From Rubrobacter_A sp965214435 (GTDB taxonomy: Bacteria; Actinomycetota; Rubrobacteria; Rubrobacterales; Rubrobacteraceae): a DNA stretch of 64,000 bases. The notes under the pieces were generated by a model. That model had not been told where the DNA came from and searched no databases. It worked only from the letters and a program-made list of their open reading frames with translations. Below, piece by piece: positions 1 through 8,732 of this stretch (within the stretch, counting starts at the first letter, position 1; each line of letters starts with the position of its first letter). The position numbers were made by a program, and so were the translations under genes. The DNA lies in contig OZ243960.1 of the NCBI GenBank assembly GCA_965214435.1, forward strand, positions 2,852,001 to 2,916,000. Direction: 5' to 3'.

Positions 1-559
1 TTTCGGGGCTCGGAATACGGTCGACTATGGCGTCGAGTACCTTACCCACGCCCTCGCCGGTCTTGGCGGATATTTTGATTATCTCGTCCTCGTCTACGCC
101 GAGGAGTTCGACCAGTTCTTCGGAGACGGCGGCCACGTCGGCTATCGGGAGGTCTATCTTGTTCAGGACCGGGATGATCTCCAGGTCGTGCTCCATCGCG
201 AGGTAGAGGTTCGCCAGCGTCTGGGCCTGGATGCCCTGGCTCGCGTCTACTATTAGAAGCGCCCCCTCGCAGGCCGCTATCGCGCGCGAGACCTCGTAGC
301 CGAAGTCCACGTGACCCGGGGTGTCGATCAGGTTCAGAACCCACTCACCGTCCGGGCGGTTATACAGGACGCGGACGGCCTGGGCTTTTATGGTAATGCC
401 CCGCTCCCGCTCCAGTTCCATGGTATCGAGCACCTGGTCCATACGCTCCCGCTCGGGCACCGCCTCGGTTACGTCGAGCAGCCGATCTGCCAGGGTACTC
501 TTGCCGTGATCTATGTGCGCTATTATGCAAAAGTTACGTGTACGTTCGATGTTATTCAC
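1..559 (-). CDS. lepA: Elongation factor 4 (LepA), N-terminal part
   Basis: This is a translational GTPase of the LepA/EF4 family, which acts on stalled ribosomes. Only the first ~186 codons are in the window and the gene runs off the left edge. The translation starts at a GTG at 559 (reading NNIERTRNFCIIAHIDHGKS) and carries the G1 motif AHIDHGKST, the G2 region with RGITIK, the G3 motif DTPGH and the G4 motif NKIDLP, all at the family's normal spacing. It is divergent from rpsT, with 89 bases between the two starts; lepA and rpsT are neighbours in many bacteria. Recognition is direct from the motifs. The GTG was chosen because an upstream ATG is out of frame and soon reaches a stop. Confidence 0.93.
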   Translation of the reverse strand, partial: MNNIERTRNFCIIAHIDHGKSTLADRLLDVTEAVPERERMDQVLDTMELERERGITIKAQAVRVLYNRPDGEWVLNLIDTPGHVDFGYEVSRAIAACEGALLIVDASQGIQAQTLANLYLAMEHDLEIIPVLNKIDLPIADVAAVSEELVELLGVDEDEIIKISAKTGEGVGKVLDAIVDRIPSPE

Positions 560-648
560 CGGAAGAGTCTAACATAATTGCCCCTCTACCCCGCATGTGT
601 TACATTCTCCCGGTTAGACACTTATTGACCGTGTGAGGAGAAACCAGC

Positions 649-912
649 GTGCCAGCACCATCCAAGAGAGACCGCCAGAACCTGCGGCGCAAGACCCTGA
701 ACCGGGGCAACCGCACCCGCCTGCGGAACCTCTCCAAGGACTTCTACAAAGCCATCGACCGTGGCGACCTGGAACGGGCCGAGGAGCTTCGGAACCAGTC
801 TCAGAAAGAGATGGCTAAAGCCGCTACAAAAGGCATTATCCACAGCAACAAGGCCGACCGCAGCGTCAGCCGCTTCGACAAGGCCCTCGTGGGCGCGCGG
901 AGCGAAGCTTAG
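649..912 (+). CDS. rpsT: 30S ribosomal protein S20
   Basis: S20 binds 16S rRNA in the body of the small subunit. The 87-residue protein is of normal length, very basic, and starts PAPSKRDRQNLRRKTLNRGNR, with the usual helix-forming middle and the KGIIHSNKADRSVSRFDKAL segment near the C-terminus. It starts at a GTG preceded by a good ribosome binding site (GAGGAGA, 634-640). It is one of very few plus-strand genes in the left half and stands alone between lepA and holA. Confidence 0.94.
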   Translation: MPAPSKRDRQNLRRKTLNRGNRTRLRNLSKDFYKAIDRGDLERAEELRNQSQKEMAKAATKGIIHSNKADRSVSRFDKALVGARSEA

Positions 913-963
913 CTTCCAGCGGTAGGTCCAAGGTTTACAGCGGCGCTCTAAGTCGATAAAGGA

Positions 964-1881
964 TTAACCAGAGAGCCGTACGACGGCGAGTTCGGTCTGG
1001 AGTTCATCCGCGAGTTCGCTGCCGCCTTTCAAGCCCCGTTCCAGATTCAGAACGGTAGCTAAAGCTCCTTCGAGGTCTTTTTCGGAGAGTTTGCTGCTCC
1101 CGTCGCTCAGTTTACGGGCGACAAATGGGGGGACCTTCAGTGTGCTCGCTACCTCGCGTTGCGGAACGCCGCGGTTGTAGAGGGCACGAGCACGGGCAAG
1201 AAGCTGAAACTGGCGCCGGATCATGTACGCCAGCCGCACCGGGGGTTCTCCGGTACCGATGAGGTCCCCGAGGAGCTTTAGAGCGCGGGTTCTATCCCCG
1301 GCGGCTAGAGAGTCGACGAAAGCAAAGATGTTCGACTGCACGTCCGGCGGACACAGGGCGTCAACGTCTTCCAGGGTCGCCCGGCCCTCGGCGTAGAGCG
1401 TGAGCTTCTCGACCTCGCGGGAGAGCCGGGCCTTATCGCCCGAGCACCGGAGGCTTAGTTCCGCGGCGACCTCCTCCGGCACCTCCAGGCCCTGTTTCTT
1501 TGCGTAACCCGAGATCCAGCGTTCCAGCGCCTTGCCGGTCGGCTGCTGGAAGTCGTGAACCTCACCGGCCTTTTTCGCCGCGGACAGAAGCTTCTCCCGG
1601 GACCCGAGCTTTTTCCCGAGCAGTATCAGGTCCGCTTCGGGCGAAGGGTCTTCGAGGTAACCCACGATCTTCGCTTTCTGGGCGGCGTTCCAGGCGTCGA
1701 GGTTGCGTACCACCACAAGAGCGCCGTCGCCGAACAACGAGTAGGAGTTGCAGGCGGAGATCACCGATTCGGGGCTCGACTCCGTGGCATCGTAAACGTC
1801 GGGCGACCTTCCCCGGCGCAGTTTTTCGACGCCGCGGCTCTTGCGTTCCTCATCGTCTCCCAAGAGCAGGTAGAAAGCCAC
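964..1881 (-). CDS. holA: DNA polymerase III delta subunit
   Basis: The delta subunit of the clamp loader opens the beta sliding clamp during replication. The 305-residue protein has the family layout: an N-terminal AAA-like domain (residues ~1-140, with LLGDDEERKS and a DLILLGKKL strand), a middle domain with LSLRCSGDKARLSREVEKL (~150-165), and a helical C-terminal collar with the conserved LLG-LIGTGEPPVRLAYMIRRQFQLL stretch (~215-245). The start is a GTG at 1881. It lies 9 bases downstream of comEC in the same direction, matching the common comEA-comEC-holA order. Delta proteins diverge strongly, so recognition rests on layout plus context. Confidence 0.86.
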   Translation of the reverse strand: MAFYLLLGDDEERKSRGVEKLRRGRSPDVYDATESSPESVISACNSYSLFGDGALVVVRNLDAWNAAQKAKIVGYLEDPSPEADLILLGKKLGSREKLLSAAKKAGEVHDFQQPTGKALERWISGYAKKQGLEVPEEVAAELSLRCSGDKARLSREVEKLTLYAEGRATLEDVDALCPPDVQSNIFAFVDSLAAGDRTRALKLLGDLIGTGEPPVRLAYMIRRQFQLLARARALYNRGVPQREVASTLKVPPFVARKLSDGSSKLSEKDLEGALATVLNLERGLKGGSELADELQTELAVVRLSG

Positions 1882-1890
1882 AGCTACATT

Positions 1891-3492
1891 CTAACCGCCC
1901 AGAGCATGAGACAAGGTTAGCCAGAGCGCCGTCCAGAGCAGTAGCAGACCGGAGATCCGCGGCCAGCGCTCCTCGGGGAGCGTTGTGCAGGCGATAACGG
2001 CCGGCGCGCAGCCTGCGTAGAACAGCGCGACGAGCGGCAGGGTGATACCCGGGGTAGTTACGACGGCAAACGGCAGCGCGGACGCCGTGTGGGCAGTCCA
2101 CTCCAGGACGGATACCAGAAAGCCGTTCGAGGCGTTTAGCGGGTAGGCTAGAGCCGGGGCCACGGTACCCGCCGCCGCGCCGAAAAGACCAAGCGAGAGG
2201 ATCGGACCGGACAAAGGCACGGCGACGAGGTTCGTCAGCGTCCCGATAACCGAAACTTCTTCGAAGGTCGAGGCGATGATCGGGGCCGTGGCGACCTGGG
2301 CGGCGAGTGAGATGGAGAGCAGGTCGGCCAAGAGTGACGGAGGTTTGGCAAAAGGACGGAGTACGGTACGCCGGACGAACTCTTTAAAAGGCTTTCTCAA
2401 GAGCAGGATGCCGAAGACGGCGGCCACGGAGAGTTGGAAGCCCGTGCTGAAGATCAGGGCCGGGTTATATGCCAGGACTACGGCGAGCATCGTGGTCATA
2501 AAGTGTAGCGGCGAGAGTTGGCGGTTAAAGATCGGGGCGGCCAGGACCAACGTGGCGATGACCGCCGCCCGAACCGCCGACGGCGGAGCACCGGCGATCA
2601 CGACGTACAACCACACGAGTCCCAAGGTCGCCGGGTTCCGGGCCGCCACGGGGACCGCAAAAGCTCTCAGTAGGAAGTACGCCATCGCCGCCAGCACCGC
2701 TACGTGCTGGCCGGAAATAGCCAGGATGTGAGCGATACCGCTGCGCTGAAAGTCCTCCTCGACGTCTTCCGGTATCCGGGAGCGGTCGCCAAAAAGCATC
2801 CCCCGGACGATGGACGCTTCTTTCGGACGCAGACCGTAGCTTAGAGCGACGTCGGTCTGACGGTGGACCCGCCCGATCCAACCGAGGTCATCGTCCACCG
2901 GGGCGACGCTACCCGCGGTTACAATGGCCGAGATACCTTTTGTCGACAGGTACCGGGCATAATCAAAGCCGTCTTCCGAAGACTCGGGCCTAGATAGCTC
3001 CCCGTCTACCCGGACCCGGTCGCCGACACCGGTGCGCAAGTCTCCAGCCTGGACCTGCACGGCCCCGCCCCGCAGAACCTCGCGGTCCTCGTACCACAGA
3101 TGCTCCACCCGCAAGTCGGTCCGGTAGCCGAAGCCCGTAGCGGGCACCACCGGGGAGGTGACCGTGCCGGCGATTATTACCTCTCCGGGGTTCAGCGCAG
3201 CCAGTTCCGCGAGCGGGTCGGCGGCCGCGGCGTGCAGCGCGGCTATCGCCACACCGCCGGCTACGAACAACGGCCCCGTGACCGCCATAGGCCGCCAGGG
3301 CTCCGGGACGAGGTCTTTGCTGAGTAACACCCCGGCCGTCACTATAAGGCTGGCAAAAACCAGGGCAAGGGCAAAGCGCGGCGCGATGGTACCCGCGATT
3401 ATCCCTCCCGCTAGCAGCGCGGCCCACAGGTCGAGGCGCGCGGGCGGCGTAAGGTCCAGCCCGATCTCGCGGTGGACCTTACGTTTTAGCAA
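1891..3492 (-). CDS. comEC: ComEC/Rec2-type DNA uptake channel, short form
   Basis: ComEC forms the inner-membrane channel that carries single-stranded DNA into the cell during natural transformation. The 533-residue protein has several N-terminal membrane helices, a DUF4131-like extracytoplasmic part (~60-200) and the competence domain (~225-500) with SGIAHILAISGQHVAVLAA and GAPPSAVRAAVIATLVL. Its start overlaps the 3' end of comEA by 14 bases. It ends soon after the last membrane helices, so the C-terminal metallo-beta-lactamase-like domain found in ~750-residue homologues is absent. Short forms are known in some lineages, so this need not mean loss of function. Confidence 0.88.
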   Translation of the reverse strand: MLKRKVHREIGLDLTPPARLDLWAALLAGGIIAGTIAPRFALALVFASLIVTAGVLLSKDLVPEPWRPMAVTGPLFVAGGVAIAALHAAAADPLAELAALNPGEVIIAGTVTSPVVPATGFGYRTDLRVEHLWYEDREVLRGGAVQVQAGDLRTGVGDRVRVDGELSRPESSEDGFDYARYLSTKGISAIVTAGSVAPVDDDLGWIGRVHRQTDVALSYGLRPKEASIVRGMLFGDRSRIPEDVEEDFQRSGIAHILAISGQHVAVLAAMAYFLLRAFAVPVAARNPATLGLVWLYVVIAGAPPSAVRAAVIATLVLAAPIFNRQLSPLHFMTTMLAVVLAYNPALIFSTGFQLSVAAVFGILLLRKPFKEFVRRTVLRPFAKPPSLLADLLSISLAAQVATAPIIASTFEEVSVIGTLTNLVAVPLSGPILSLGLFGAAAGTVAPALAYPLNASNGFLVSVLEWTAHTASALPFAVVTTPGITLPLVALFYAGCAPAVIACTTLPEERWPRISGLLLLWTALWLTLSHALGG

Positions 3493-3922
3493 AAGGCTTT
3501 ATCTTTTCGAGGGTCTTCGGACCGATGCCGGAGACTTCCTCAAGCTCCTCGACGGACGTGAAGAGCCCGTTTACCCGCCGGTACTGGAGTATCTTCTCCG
3601 CCGTCGCGGGCCCTACGCCCGGTAGCTCGTCGAGCTCTTCAACATCCGCGGTATTGAGATCTACCCGGAGCGGGGTGTTGGCCTCCGCGGCGGCTTCTTC
3701 GAGCGAGGTCCGGTACACGACCTCTGGAGACTTTTCGGAGAACCGGGATGCATATAGAGCGCCCCCGGCAAGCACGATAACGACGAGTATGGAAACCACG
3801 AACTGTGGTCTGTAGCGCCGGAGCATACCGCGGACCGTCCCCGGAGGCGTTTCCTGGTTTTGGTCGCGGCTTTGGTCACGCCTCTTGGTTTCGAAATCTT
3901 TTCCGGGCACCGGTTCCCCCAC
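3479..3922 (-). CDS. comEA: ComEA-type helix-hairpin-helix DNA receptor
   Basis: ComEA binds double-stranded DNA at the outer face of the membrane and passes it to ComEC. The 147-residue protein has a basic cytoplasmic N-terminus, one membrane helix (~40-60, VVSILVVIVLAGGALYA) and two helix-hairpin-helix motifs at the C-terminus (~88-145: RVDLNTADVEELDELPGVGP and EELEEVSGIGPKTLEKIKP). It starts at a GTG at 3922, just downstream of tRNA-Ala, and overlaps comEC, so the two are probably co-translated. It lacks the larger SLBB domain of some ComEA proteins. Confidence 0.9.
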   Translation of the reverse strand: MGEPVPGKDFETKRRDQSRDQNQETPPGTVRGMLRRYRPQFVVSILVVIVLAGGALYASRFSEKSPEVVYRTSLEEAAAEANTPLRVDLNTADVEELDELPGVGPATAEKILQYRRVNGLFTSVEELEEVSGIGPKTLEKIKPFAKT

Positions 3923-3937
3923 ACGAGCAAAAAAGAG

Positions 3938-4010
3938 TGGAGCCGGCGGGGCTCGAACCCGCGGCCTCCACGCTGCCAGCGTGGCGCTCTCCCAACTGAG
4001 CTACGGCCCC
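3938..4010 (-). tRNA. tRNA-Ala (anticodon GGC)
   Basis: The minus strand folds as a standard cloverleaf. It has a 7-bp acceptor stem (GGGGCCG with CGGCTCC, one G-T pair), an anticodon stem CCACG/CGTGG with loop CTGGCAG giving anticodon GGC, and a T arm with GGTTCGAGC. The discriminator base is A and CCA is not encoded. It lies between rsfS and comEA. Confidence 0.95.
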
Positions 4011-4068
4011 AAACTCTGGCGAGTATAGCCAGGGAACCGGGAGGTGTCAACCTGTTTCTAGAAGCCTT

Positions 4069-4482
4069 TTAGCTTTCCCACCGCTCCTGGGGCACGCCGC
4101 GCCAGAGCGCCTCCAGCCGGTAGTAGTCACGGGCTTCATCGGTAAAGATGTGTACCACGATGTCGAGAAAGTCCAGGCTGACCCAGACGGAGCCCTCGTC
4201 GATGCGCCGGGTGCGGGGCCGGTGGCCCTCTTCGTTCATCTTCTCGATAACCTCTTCGGCTATCCGCCGCGTCTGGCGCTCGGTCTCGGCGCTGGCGATC
4301 ACGAAGTAGTCCGTATAAGAGACGGCTTCCCGAAGATCGAGGATCAGGACGTCTTTTGCGAACATGTCGCTCGCCGCCCGGGCCGCGGTCGTCGCCATCC
4401 CGTACACCAGCTCATTCTCATCGCGAACCTGCACCTGCTCCGGCGCTTCCTGACGGCGGGCGGCGGAATCTTCCCGGCTCAC
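4069..4482 (-). CDS. rsfS: Ribosome silencing factor RsfS
   Basis: RsfS (Iojap/DUF143 family) binds ribosomal protein L14 and blocks subunit joining under starvation. The 137-residue protein has a ~25-residue acidic N-terminal extension, then the family core with DVLILDLREAVSYTDYFVIASAETERQ and the C-terminal WVSLDFLDIVVHIFTDEARDYY. The start codon is a GTG that overlaps the TGA stop of nadD by four bases, implying translational coupling. The nadD-rsfS order is widely conserved. Confidence 0.92.
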   Translation of the reverse strand: MSREDSAARRQEAPEQVQVRDENELVYGMATTAARAASDMFAKDVLILDLREAVSYTDYFVIASAETERQTRRIAEEVIEKMNEEGHRPRTRRIDEGSVWVSLDFLDIVVHIFTDEARDYYRLEALWRGVPQERWES

Positions 4483-5126
4483 GACAACTCCCTACCTTTC
4501 AAGCTTTCTCCTCCCGACTGTGCACTGTCCGCTCCATATAGTCCTCTTTCATGAATCATCTGATAAACCTCTTCCGGCACTAGATACCGGATGGTCTTGC
4601 CCTGTAGTAACTGACGCCGGATGCCGGTGGCCGAAACATCTATCCGCGAGCACTCGACCGGCAGTATCCGGTCGAAGTTCCGCAAGCTTTTTGCGAGGTG
4701 GTCCAGGTTTGAGATGTCGTATCCAGGACGTGTCGCGGCGACCATGACGACTTCTTCCAGCAAGCGGTCCGGCTCCTTCCAGGAGAGCAGGTTGGAGATC
4801 TCATCCGCCCCGGTCACGAAATACCACTCGTCTCCCGGCCAACGGTCTTTTACGAGCGGAACGGTCTCGACGCTGTAGGTTTTCCGGCCGGCGTCTATCT
4901 CGACGGTATCCACCACGAAACGCTCGTTGGCGTTTACCGCGGCCAGCACCATGTCCAGCCGGTCGGCCGCGCTGGCCCGGACGCTGGACGCCTCCTTGTG
5001 CGGCGGGATGCCACCGGGCACAAAGACGACCCGCTCCAGCCGCAACTCTTCTGCGACCTGCTCGGCGATTACCATATGGCCCAGATGGATGGGATCGAAG
5101 GTCCCGCCGAAGATACCGACCCTCAT
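4479..5126 (-). CDS. nadD: Nicotinate-nucleotide adenylyltransferase
   Basis: NadD makes deamido-NAD from nicotinate mononucleotide and ATP, a central step of NAD synthesis. The 215-residue protein starts with the signature GIFGGTFDPIHLGHMVIAEQ and ends with ISATGIRR-like DVSATGIRRQLLQGKTIRYLVPEEV, both diagnostic of this nucleotidyltransferase family. A ~20-residue tail follows. It lies 21 bases downstream of obgE and overlaps rsfS by 4 bases, so obgE-nadD-rsfS form one transcription unit. Confidence 0.95.
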   Translation of the reverse strand: MRVGIFGGTFDPIHLGHMVIAEQVAEELRLERVVFVPGGIPPHKEASSVRASAADRLDMVLAAVNANERFVVDTVEIDAGRKTYSVETVPLVKDRWPGDEWYFVTGADEISNLLSWKEPDRLLEEVVMVAATRPGYDISNLDHLAKSLRNFDRILPVECSRIDVSATGIRRQLLQGKTIRYLVPEEVYQMIHERGLYGADSAQSGGESLKGRELS

Positions 5127-5147
5127 AGAACGCTCAACTGAAATTCC

Positions 5148-6389
5148 TCAACTGAAATCGAACTCCCGATCCCCGATCCGGACCTCGTCGCCGGGTCCGG
5201 CCCCGGCTTTTCTAAGCGCCGCAAAAACCCCCCGTTTCTCCAACTCCCGCTGGAAGTGCTCGACGCCCTCCTCGTTTTCCCAGTCGGTTTTTAGCGCGAG
5301 CCGCTCGACTTCTTCGCCGGCGACCGTGTACGCCCCGGCTCCGGCGGCTTCAACCATCAGACCGTTGCGCATGGGTTTGTATACCCGGTGCCCGGACACA
5401 CTAGAGAGTTCTTCTTCCTCAATACCGAGCTCCCGGACGCGGCGCTCCAACACCCCGCGCAACTCCGGGACACCCTCGTCAGACTCGGCTGAAACTTGCA
5501 GCGCGCCTGGAAACGCTTCGTGCAGGTACTCCCGCAACTCTTCGTCGAGAAGGTCGATCTTGTTCACGACGACCACCAGCGGCTTATCCGACATGCCGGC
5601 GGCGTGCAGTTCGGCCCGCAGCACTCCCTCCGCGGACTCCGGATCCTCACTCCCATCCAGTACCAGAGCCAGGACCCGAGCCCGGGCGACATGCCGCAGG
5701 AAGCGGTTTCCAAGTCCCCGGCCCTCACTGGCACCAGATATGAGACCGGGGATGTCAGCGACCACGAACGGACTGCGATAAGTCTTGTCGTCTACGACCC
5801 CGAGCTTCGGCACCAGCGTCGTAAACGGGTAATCTCCGACTTTCGGCCGCGCGGCGCTTAACCGGGCGAGCAGCGAGGACTTCCCGGCATTCGGGAGCCC
5901 GACGAGCCCGACGTCCGAGAGCACCCGCAACTCGAGCCGGATCTCCTTTTCCTCGCCTGGCAGACCTTTTTCCCGGAAGGCAGGTGCCCGCCGGGTTGAA
6001 GTAGAGAAAGAAGCGTTGCCCCGGCCGCCCTCACCGCCGCGCGCGACGGTCACGGTGTCTCCCGGTTCCGCCAGGTCCGCGAGCAGCCCGGCTTCATCGT
6101 ACACCTGGGTGCCAGCGGGTACGTCGAGGGTTACGTCCTCGCCACCCCGGCCGGCGCGGTTGCTGCCGGAGCCGTGACCGCCGCGGTCAGCCTTTATTAT
6201 TTTACGGTAAGCGTAGGGTTCGAGCGTGTCGAGGTCTTCCGTGACCCGGAGCACTATAGAGCCCCCATCGCCACCGCGACCGCCGTCCGGACCACCCCGC
6301 GGCTTGTATTTCTCGCGGTTAAAAGAGGTGCTGCCATCACCACCGCGACCGCCGCGAACGGTGAACCTGGCCTCGTCTATAAACTGCAA
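5148..6389 (-). CDS. obgE: Obg family GTPase (CgtA)
   Basis: Obg is an essential GTPase involved in large-subunit assembly and the stringent response. The 413-residue protein has the glycine-rich Obg fold (~1-157, with repeats such as GGRGGDGS and GGEGGRGN), the GTPase domain (G1 GLVGLPNAGKSS at ~161-172, G3 DIPGLISGASEGRGLG, G4 NKIDLL) and a C-terminal OCT domain (~345-413) with DWENEEGVEHFQRELEKRGV. It starts at a TTG at 6389, right after rpmA, the classic rplU-rpmA-obg arrangement. Confidence 0.95.
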   Translation of the reverse strand: MQFIDEARFTVRGGRGGDGSTSFNREKYKPRGGPDGGRGGDGGSIVLRVTEDLDTLEPYAYRKIIKADRGGHGSGSNRAGRGGEDVTLDVPAGTQVYDEAGLLADLAEPGDTVTVARGGEGGRGNASFSTSTRRAPAFREKGLPGEEKEIRLELRVLSDVGLVGLPNAGKSSLLARLSAARPKVGDYPFTTLVPKLGVVDDKTYRSPFVVADIPGLISGASEGRGLGNRFLRHVARARVLALVLDGSEDPESAEGVLRAELHAAGMSDKPLVVVVNKIDLLDEELREYLHEAFPGALQVSAESDEGVPELRGVLERRVRELGIEEEELSSVSGHRVYKPMRNGLMVEAAGAGAYTVAGEEVERLALKTDWENEEGVEHFQRELEKRGVFAALRKAGAGPGDEVRIGDREFDFS

Positions 6390-6417
6390 CGGGGCTAAAA
6401 ACCCCCTATCCGGAGTA

Positions 6418-6678
6418 TCAGGCCGGAGCCTCCTCCAGGACGCTCACCGTCCTGCGGCCCCGGGAGCGCCCAAAGGTAACCGTCCCATCGGCCCTGGCGA
6501 ACAGCGTGTCGTCCTTGCCCTTGCCGACGTTGTAGCCCGGATGTACCTTCGTGCCCCGCTGGCGGATGATTATGCTCCCGGCGGTAACCCGCTGGCCGCC
6601 AAAAGACTTTACGCCGAGCCGCTTACCTTCGGAGTCCCGGCCGTTGCGCGAAGAGCCTCCGCCTTTTTTGTGAGCCAT
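6418..6678 (-). CDS. rpmA: 50S ribosomal protein L27
   Basis: L27 reaches the peptidyl transferase centre with its N-terminal tail. The 86-residue protein begins MAHKKGGGSSRNGRDSEGKR and continues LGVKSFGGQRVTAGSIIIRQ, the family signature. There is no extra N-terminal peptide of the kind cleaved by Prp in Firmicutes, in keeping with the absence of a prp gene between rplU and rpmA. It starts right after the rplU stop. Confidence 0.97.
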   Translation of the reverse strand: MAHKKGGGSSRNGRDSEGKRLGVKSFGGQRVTAGSIIIRQRGTKVHPGYNVGKGKDDTLFARADGTVTFGRSRGRRTVSVLEEAPA

Positions 6679-6969
6679 TTACGAAACCTCCCGTACCCTT
6701 ATGCGGGTCAACTCTTGCCGGTGACCGGTCTTTTTCTTGTAGGTCTTTTTCGGCCGGTACTTGTAGATGTGGATCTTCGGCCCCCGCAAGTGCTCGACGA
6801 TCTCTACCCGGGCCGTCTTTGCCGAGAGGTCGAAGTCGTCCCCGTCGGCCGTAAAGCTGACCGGAACCTCGACCGAGTCCCCGACCTCGCCGGCCAGACG
6901 CTCGACTACCAACTCGTCTTCCAGACCCGCCCGGTACTGTCTACCGCCGGTTTTTAGAACTGCAAACAT
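6679..6969 (-). CDS. rplU: 50S ribosomal protein L21
   Basis: L21 binds 23S rRNA. The 96-residue protein begins MFAVLKTGGRQYRAGLEDEL and ends with the basic KYRPKKTYKKKTGHRQELTRI block, both typical. An AGGAG ribosome binding site lies just upstream of the ATG at 6969. It is the first gene of the rplU-rpmA-obgE-nadD-rsfS unit; the ~100 bases between it and rodA must hold its promoter. Confidence 0.96.
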   Translation of the reverse strand: MFAVLKTGGRQYRAGLEDELVVERLAGEVGDSVEVPVSFTADGDDFDLSAKTARVEIVEHLRGPKIHIYKYRPKKTYKKKTGHRQELTRIRVREVS

Positions 6970-7068
6970 CCATTACTCCTACGTCATACAAAGTTTTAGC
7001 AGCTTGTTAGTATAACCGGCAGACTCCGGCTCGACCAGGGTAGCTTCAGTGGGGTTGCTAGGAGCTAA

Positions 7069-8220
7069 TCAGGAGCCATTTTGTTTCGCGCGCTCGAACC
7101 TCGCGCGCACAACGATGCTCTGTAGAAGGCCGAGTGAGATCAGACCCACCACCAGGCTACTCCGTCCGTAGCTGACGAACGGCAGCGGTATGCCCGTGAC
7201 CGGCATGATCTGCATCGCCATCCCGACATTCACAAAGACGTGGAACAAGAACATCGTCCCGATACCGACCGCGACCAGCACCCCGAAGCGGTCTTGGGAG
7301 ACCGTCGCCACGTGGAGGATGCGCCAGACCAGAACGAAGAACAGCGCGAGCAGTATACCGCTGCCTATAAAACCCAACTGCTCGGCGAGGCTCGCGAATA
7401 TAAAGTCCGTCTGGTCTTCGGGCAGAAACCCGAGCCTGCCGAGCGTGGTCGCCCCGATGCCCTTTCCGCTAAACCCGCCGGAGCCTATCGCCTCCTTGGA
7501 CATGGTGACCTGGTAGGCGACGTCCGGTGCGCCCGAGGGATTTACGAACGCCGTGAGCCGGGCGAGCTGGTAAGCCTGTATTATCTCCAGCCGCGCCGCG
7601 AGCGCGAACAGGCCCGCGCCCGCGCCGAGGAGCGCTCCCAGTTGCCAGAGCCGCGCCCCCCCGACAAACACCATTACCACAAAGATCGCCCCGAAGACCA
7701 GCGCGGTGCCGAGGTCCGGCTGCAGAAAGACCAGGAGCGCGGGTAGCGCCAAGAGCGCCAGGGCTTTAGCGAAGTTAGCGCTGGCGCCGATGTTGCGGTT
7801 TGAAGCGTAGGCGGCGAGCACGACTATCATAAACAGCTTTGCGAACTCCGAAGGCTGTATCTGAACGGGACCGAGGTTTATCCAGCTCTGTGCGCCGCCG
7901 GCAATGGACCCGAAGAGTAGCACCGCGGAGAGCCCGGCCAAGGTCGCCCCGTACACCCAATTCGCATAGGAGCGCAGCAGCCGGTAGTCGGACAGGGCCA
8001 CAACCCCGGCGACCGCGAGGCCACCCGCCGCCCCGATAGCCTGGTTGACGGCGTAGGTCGGTCCGTCGTCCCCGGCGATGTACATCGCGAAAACACCGAA
8101 AGCCGTTAGCGCCAGGGCGGCGATGAGCAGCGGCAAGTCCAGGAACTTTATGCGGTTCCCGAGCGTGACCGATTGCCCGGCGGTTCCGGTAAACCCCGCA
8201 CTTTCCCGCCGGTAGCTCAT
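7069..8220 (-). CDS. rodA: RodA-type peptidoglycan glycosyltransferase (SEDS family)
   Basis: RodA polymerises glycan strands during side-wall growth. The 383-residue protein has about ten membrane helices and SEDS signatures: GGAQSWINLGPVQIQPSEFAKL (~110-130), FLQPDLGTALVF (~165-176) and the C-terminal VTGIPLPFVSYGRSSLVVGLISLGLL (~342-367). Its ATG overlaps the mreD stop by 4 bases and it ends the mre operon. No transpeptidase partner (PBP2) is encoded beside it. FtsW is an alternative, but the Mre context favours RodA. Confidence 0.92.
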   Translation of the reverse strand: MSYRRESAGFTGTAGQSVTLGNRIKFLDLPLLIAALALTAFGVFAMYIAGDDGPTYAVNQAIGAAGGLAVAGVVALSDYRLLRSYANWVYGATLAGLSAVLLFGSIAGGAQSWINLGPVQIQPSEFAKLFMIVVLAAYASNRNIGASANFAKALALLALPALLVFLQPDLGTALVFGAIFVVMVFVGGARLWQLGALLGAGAGLFALAARLEIIQAYQLARLTAFVNPSGAPDVAYQVTMSKEAIGSGGFSGKGIGATTLGRLGFLPEDQTDFIFASLAEQLGFIGSGILLALFFVLVWRILHVATVSQDRFGVLVAVGIGTMFLFHVFVNVGMAMQIMPVTGIPLPFVSYGRSSLVVGLISLGLLQSIVVRARFERAKQNGS

Positions 8221-8732
8221 CTTTCTCCTCTAACGCGTGTAAGCCTCATCAACGGTCGGCAGAGTACGAAAGAGATCAACCCGTTCACCAGGGCGCTCGT
8301 TAGAAGTCCGAGGACCAGAAACCCGCCGAGCGGCACCACGCCCTCTCCCCCGAGCGCCAGAAACGCGAGCCGGACCGCCGTGTAAGCTACGACCGCGAGC
8401 ACCGAGACCCAGGCCACAAAGAAGCGGGTGACCTCCCGGCCGCTCGACAATTTCCCGCGTCCGAGGCGGGCGGAGACCGCGCCGACCACCAGCCCGCCGA
8501 ACGCCCCGGCACCGAAAAGCCCGGCAGAGAGAATGTCGACGAGTATACCGCCGAAAAAGCCCAGGAGTAGACCTTCAATCTCCCCGAAGCCCGGTACCGC
8601 AGCCACGAGCGCGAGCACCAGGAAGTTCGGCGCTACCCACCAGAAAGACAGTTCCGGCGCGAGGACTGCCTGCAACAGCGCCCCGAAAGCCACGAGAACG
8701 GCGGCCCGCAATACGGAGGGTCTACCCTTCAC
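8217..8732 (-). CDS. mreD: Rod shape-determining protein MreD
   Basis: MreD is an integral membrane part of the elongasome. The 171-residue protein has five to six hydrophobic helices, with the family-like segment PELSFWWVAPNFLVLALVAAVPGFGEIEGLLLGFFGGILVDILSAGLFGAGAF. It overlaps mreC upstream by 11 bases and rodA downstream by 4. MreD is poorly conserved, so the call leans on the mreB-mreC-mreD order as well as the topology. Confidence 0.88.
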   Translation of the reverse strand: MKGRPSVLRAAVLVAFGALLQAVLAPELSFWWVAPNFLVLALVAAVPGFGEIEGLLLGFFGGILVDILSAGLFGAGAFGGLVVGAVSARLGRGKLSSGREVTRFFVAWVSVLAVVAYTAVRLAFLALGGEGVVPLGGFLVLGLLTSALVNGLISFVLCRPLMRLTRVRGER

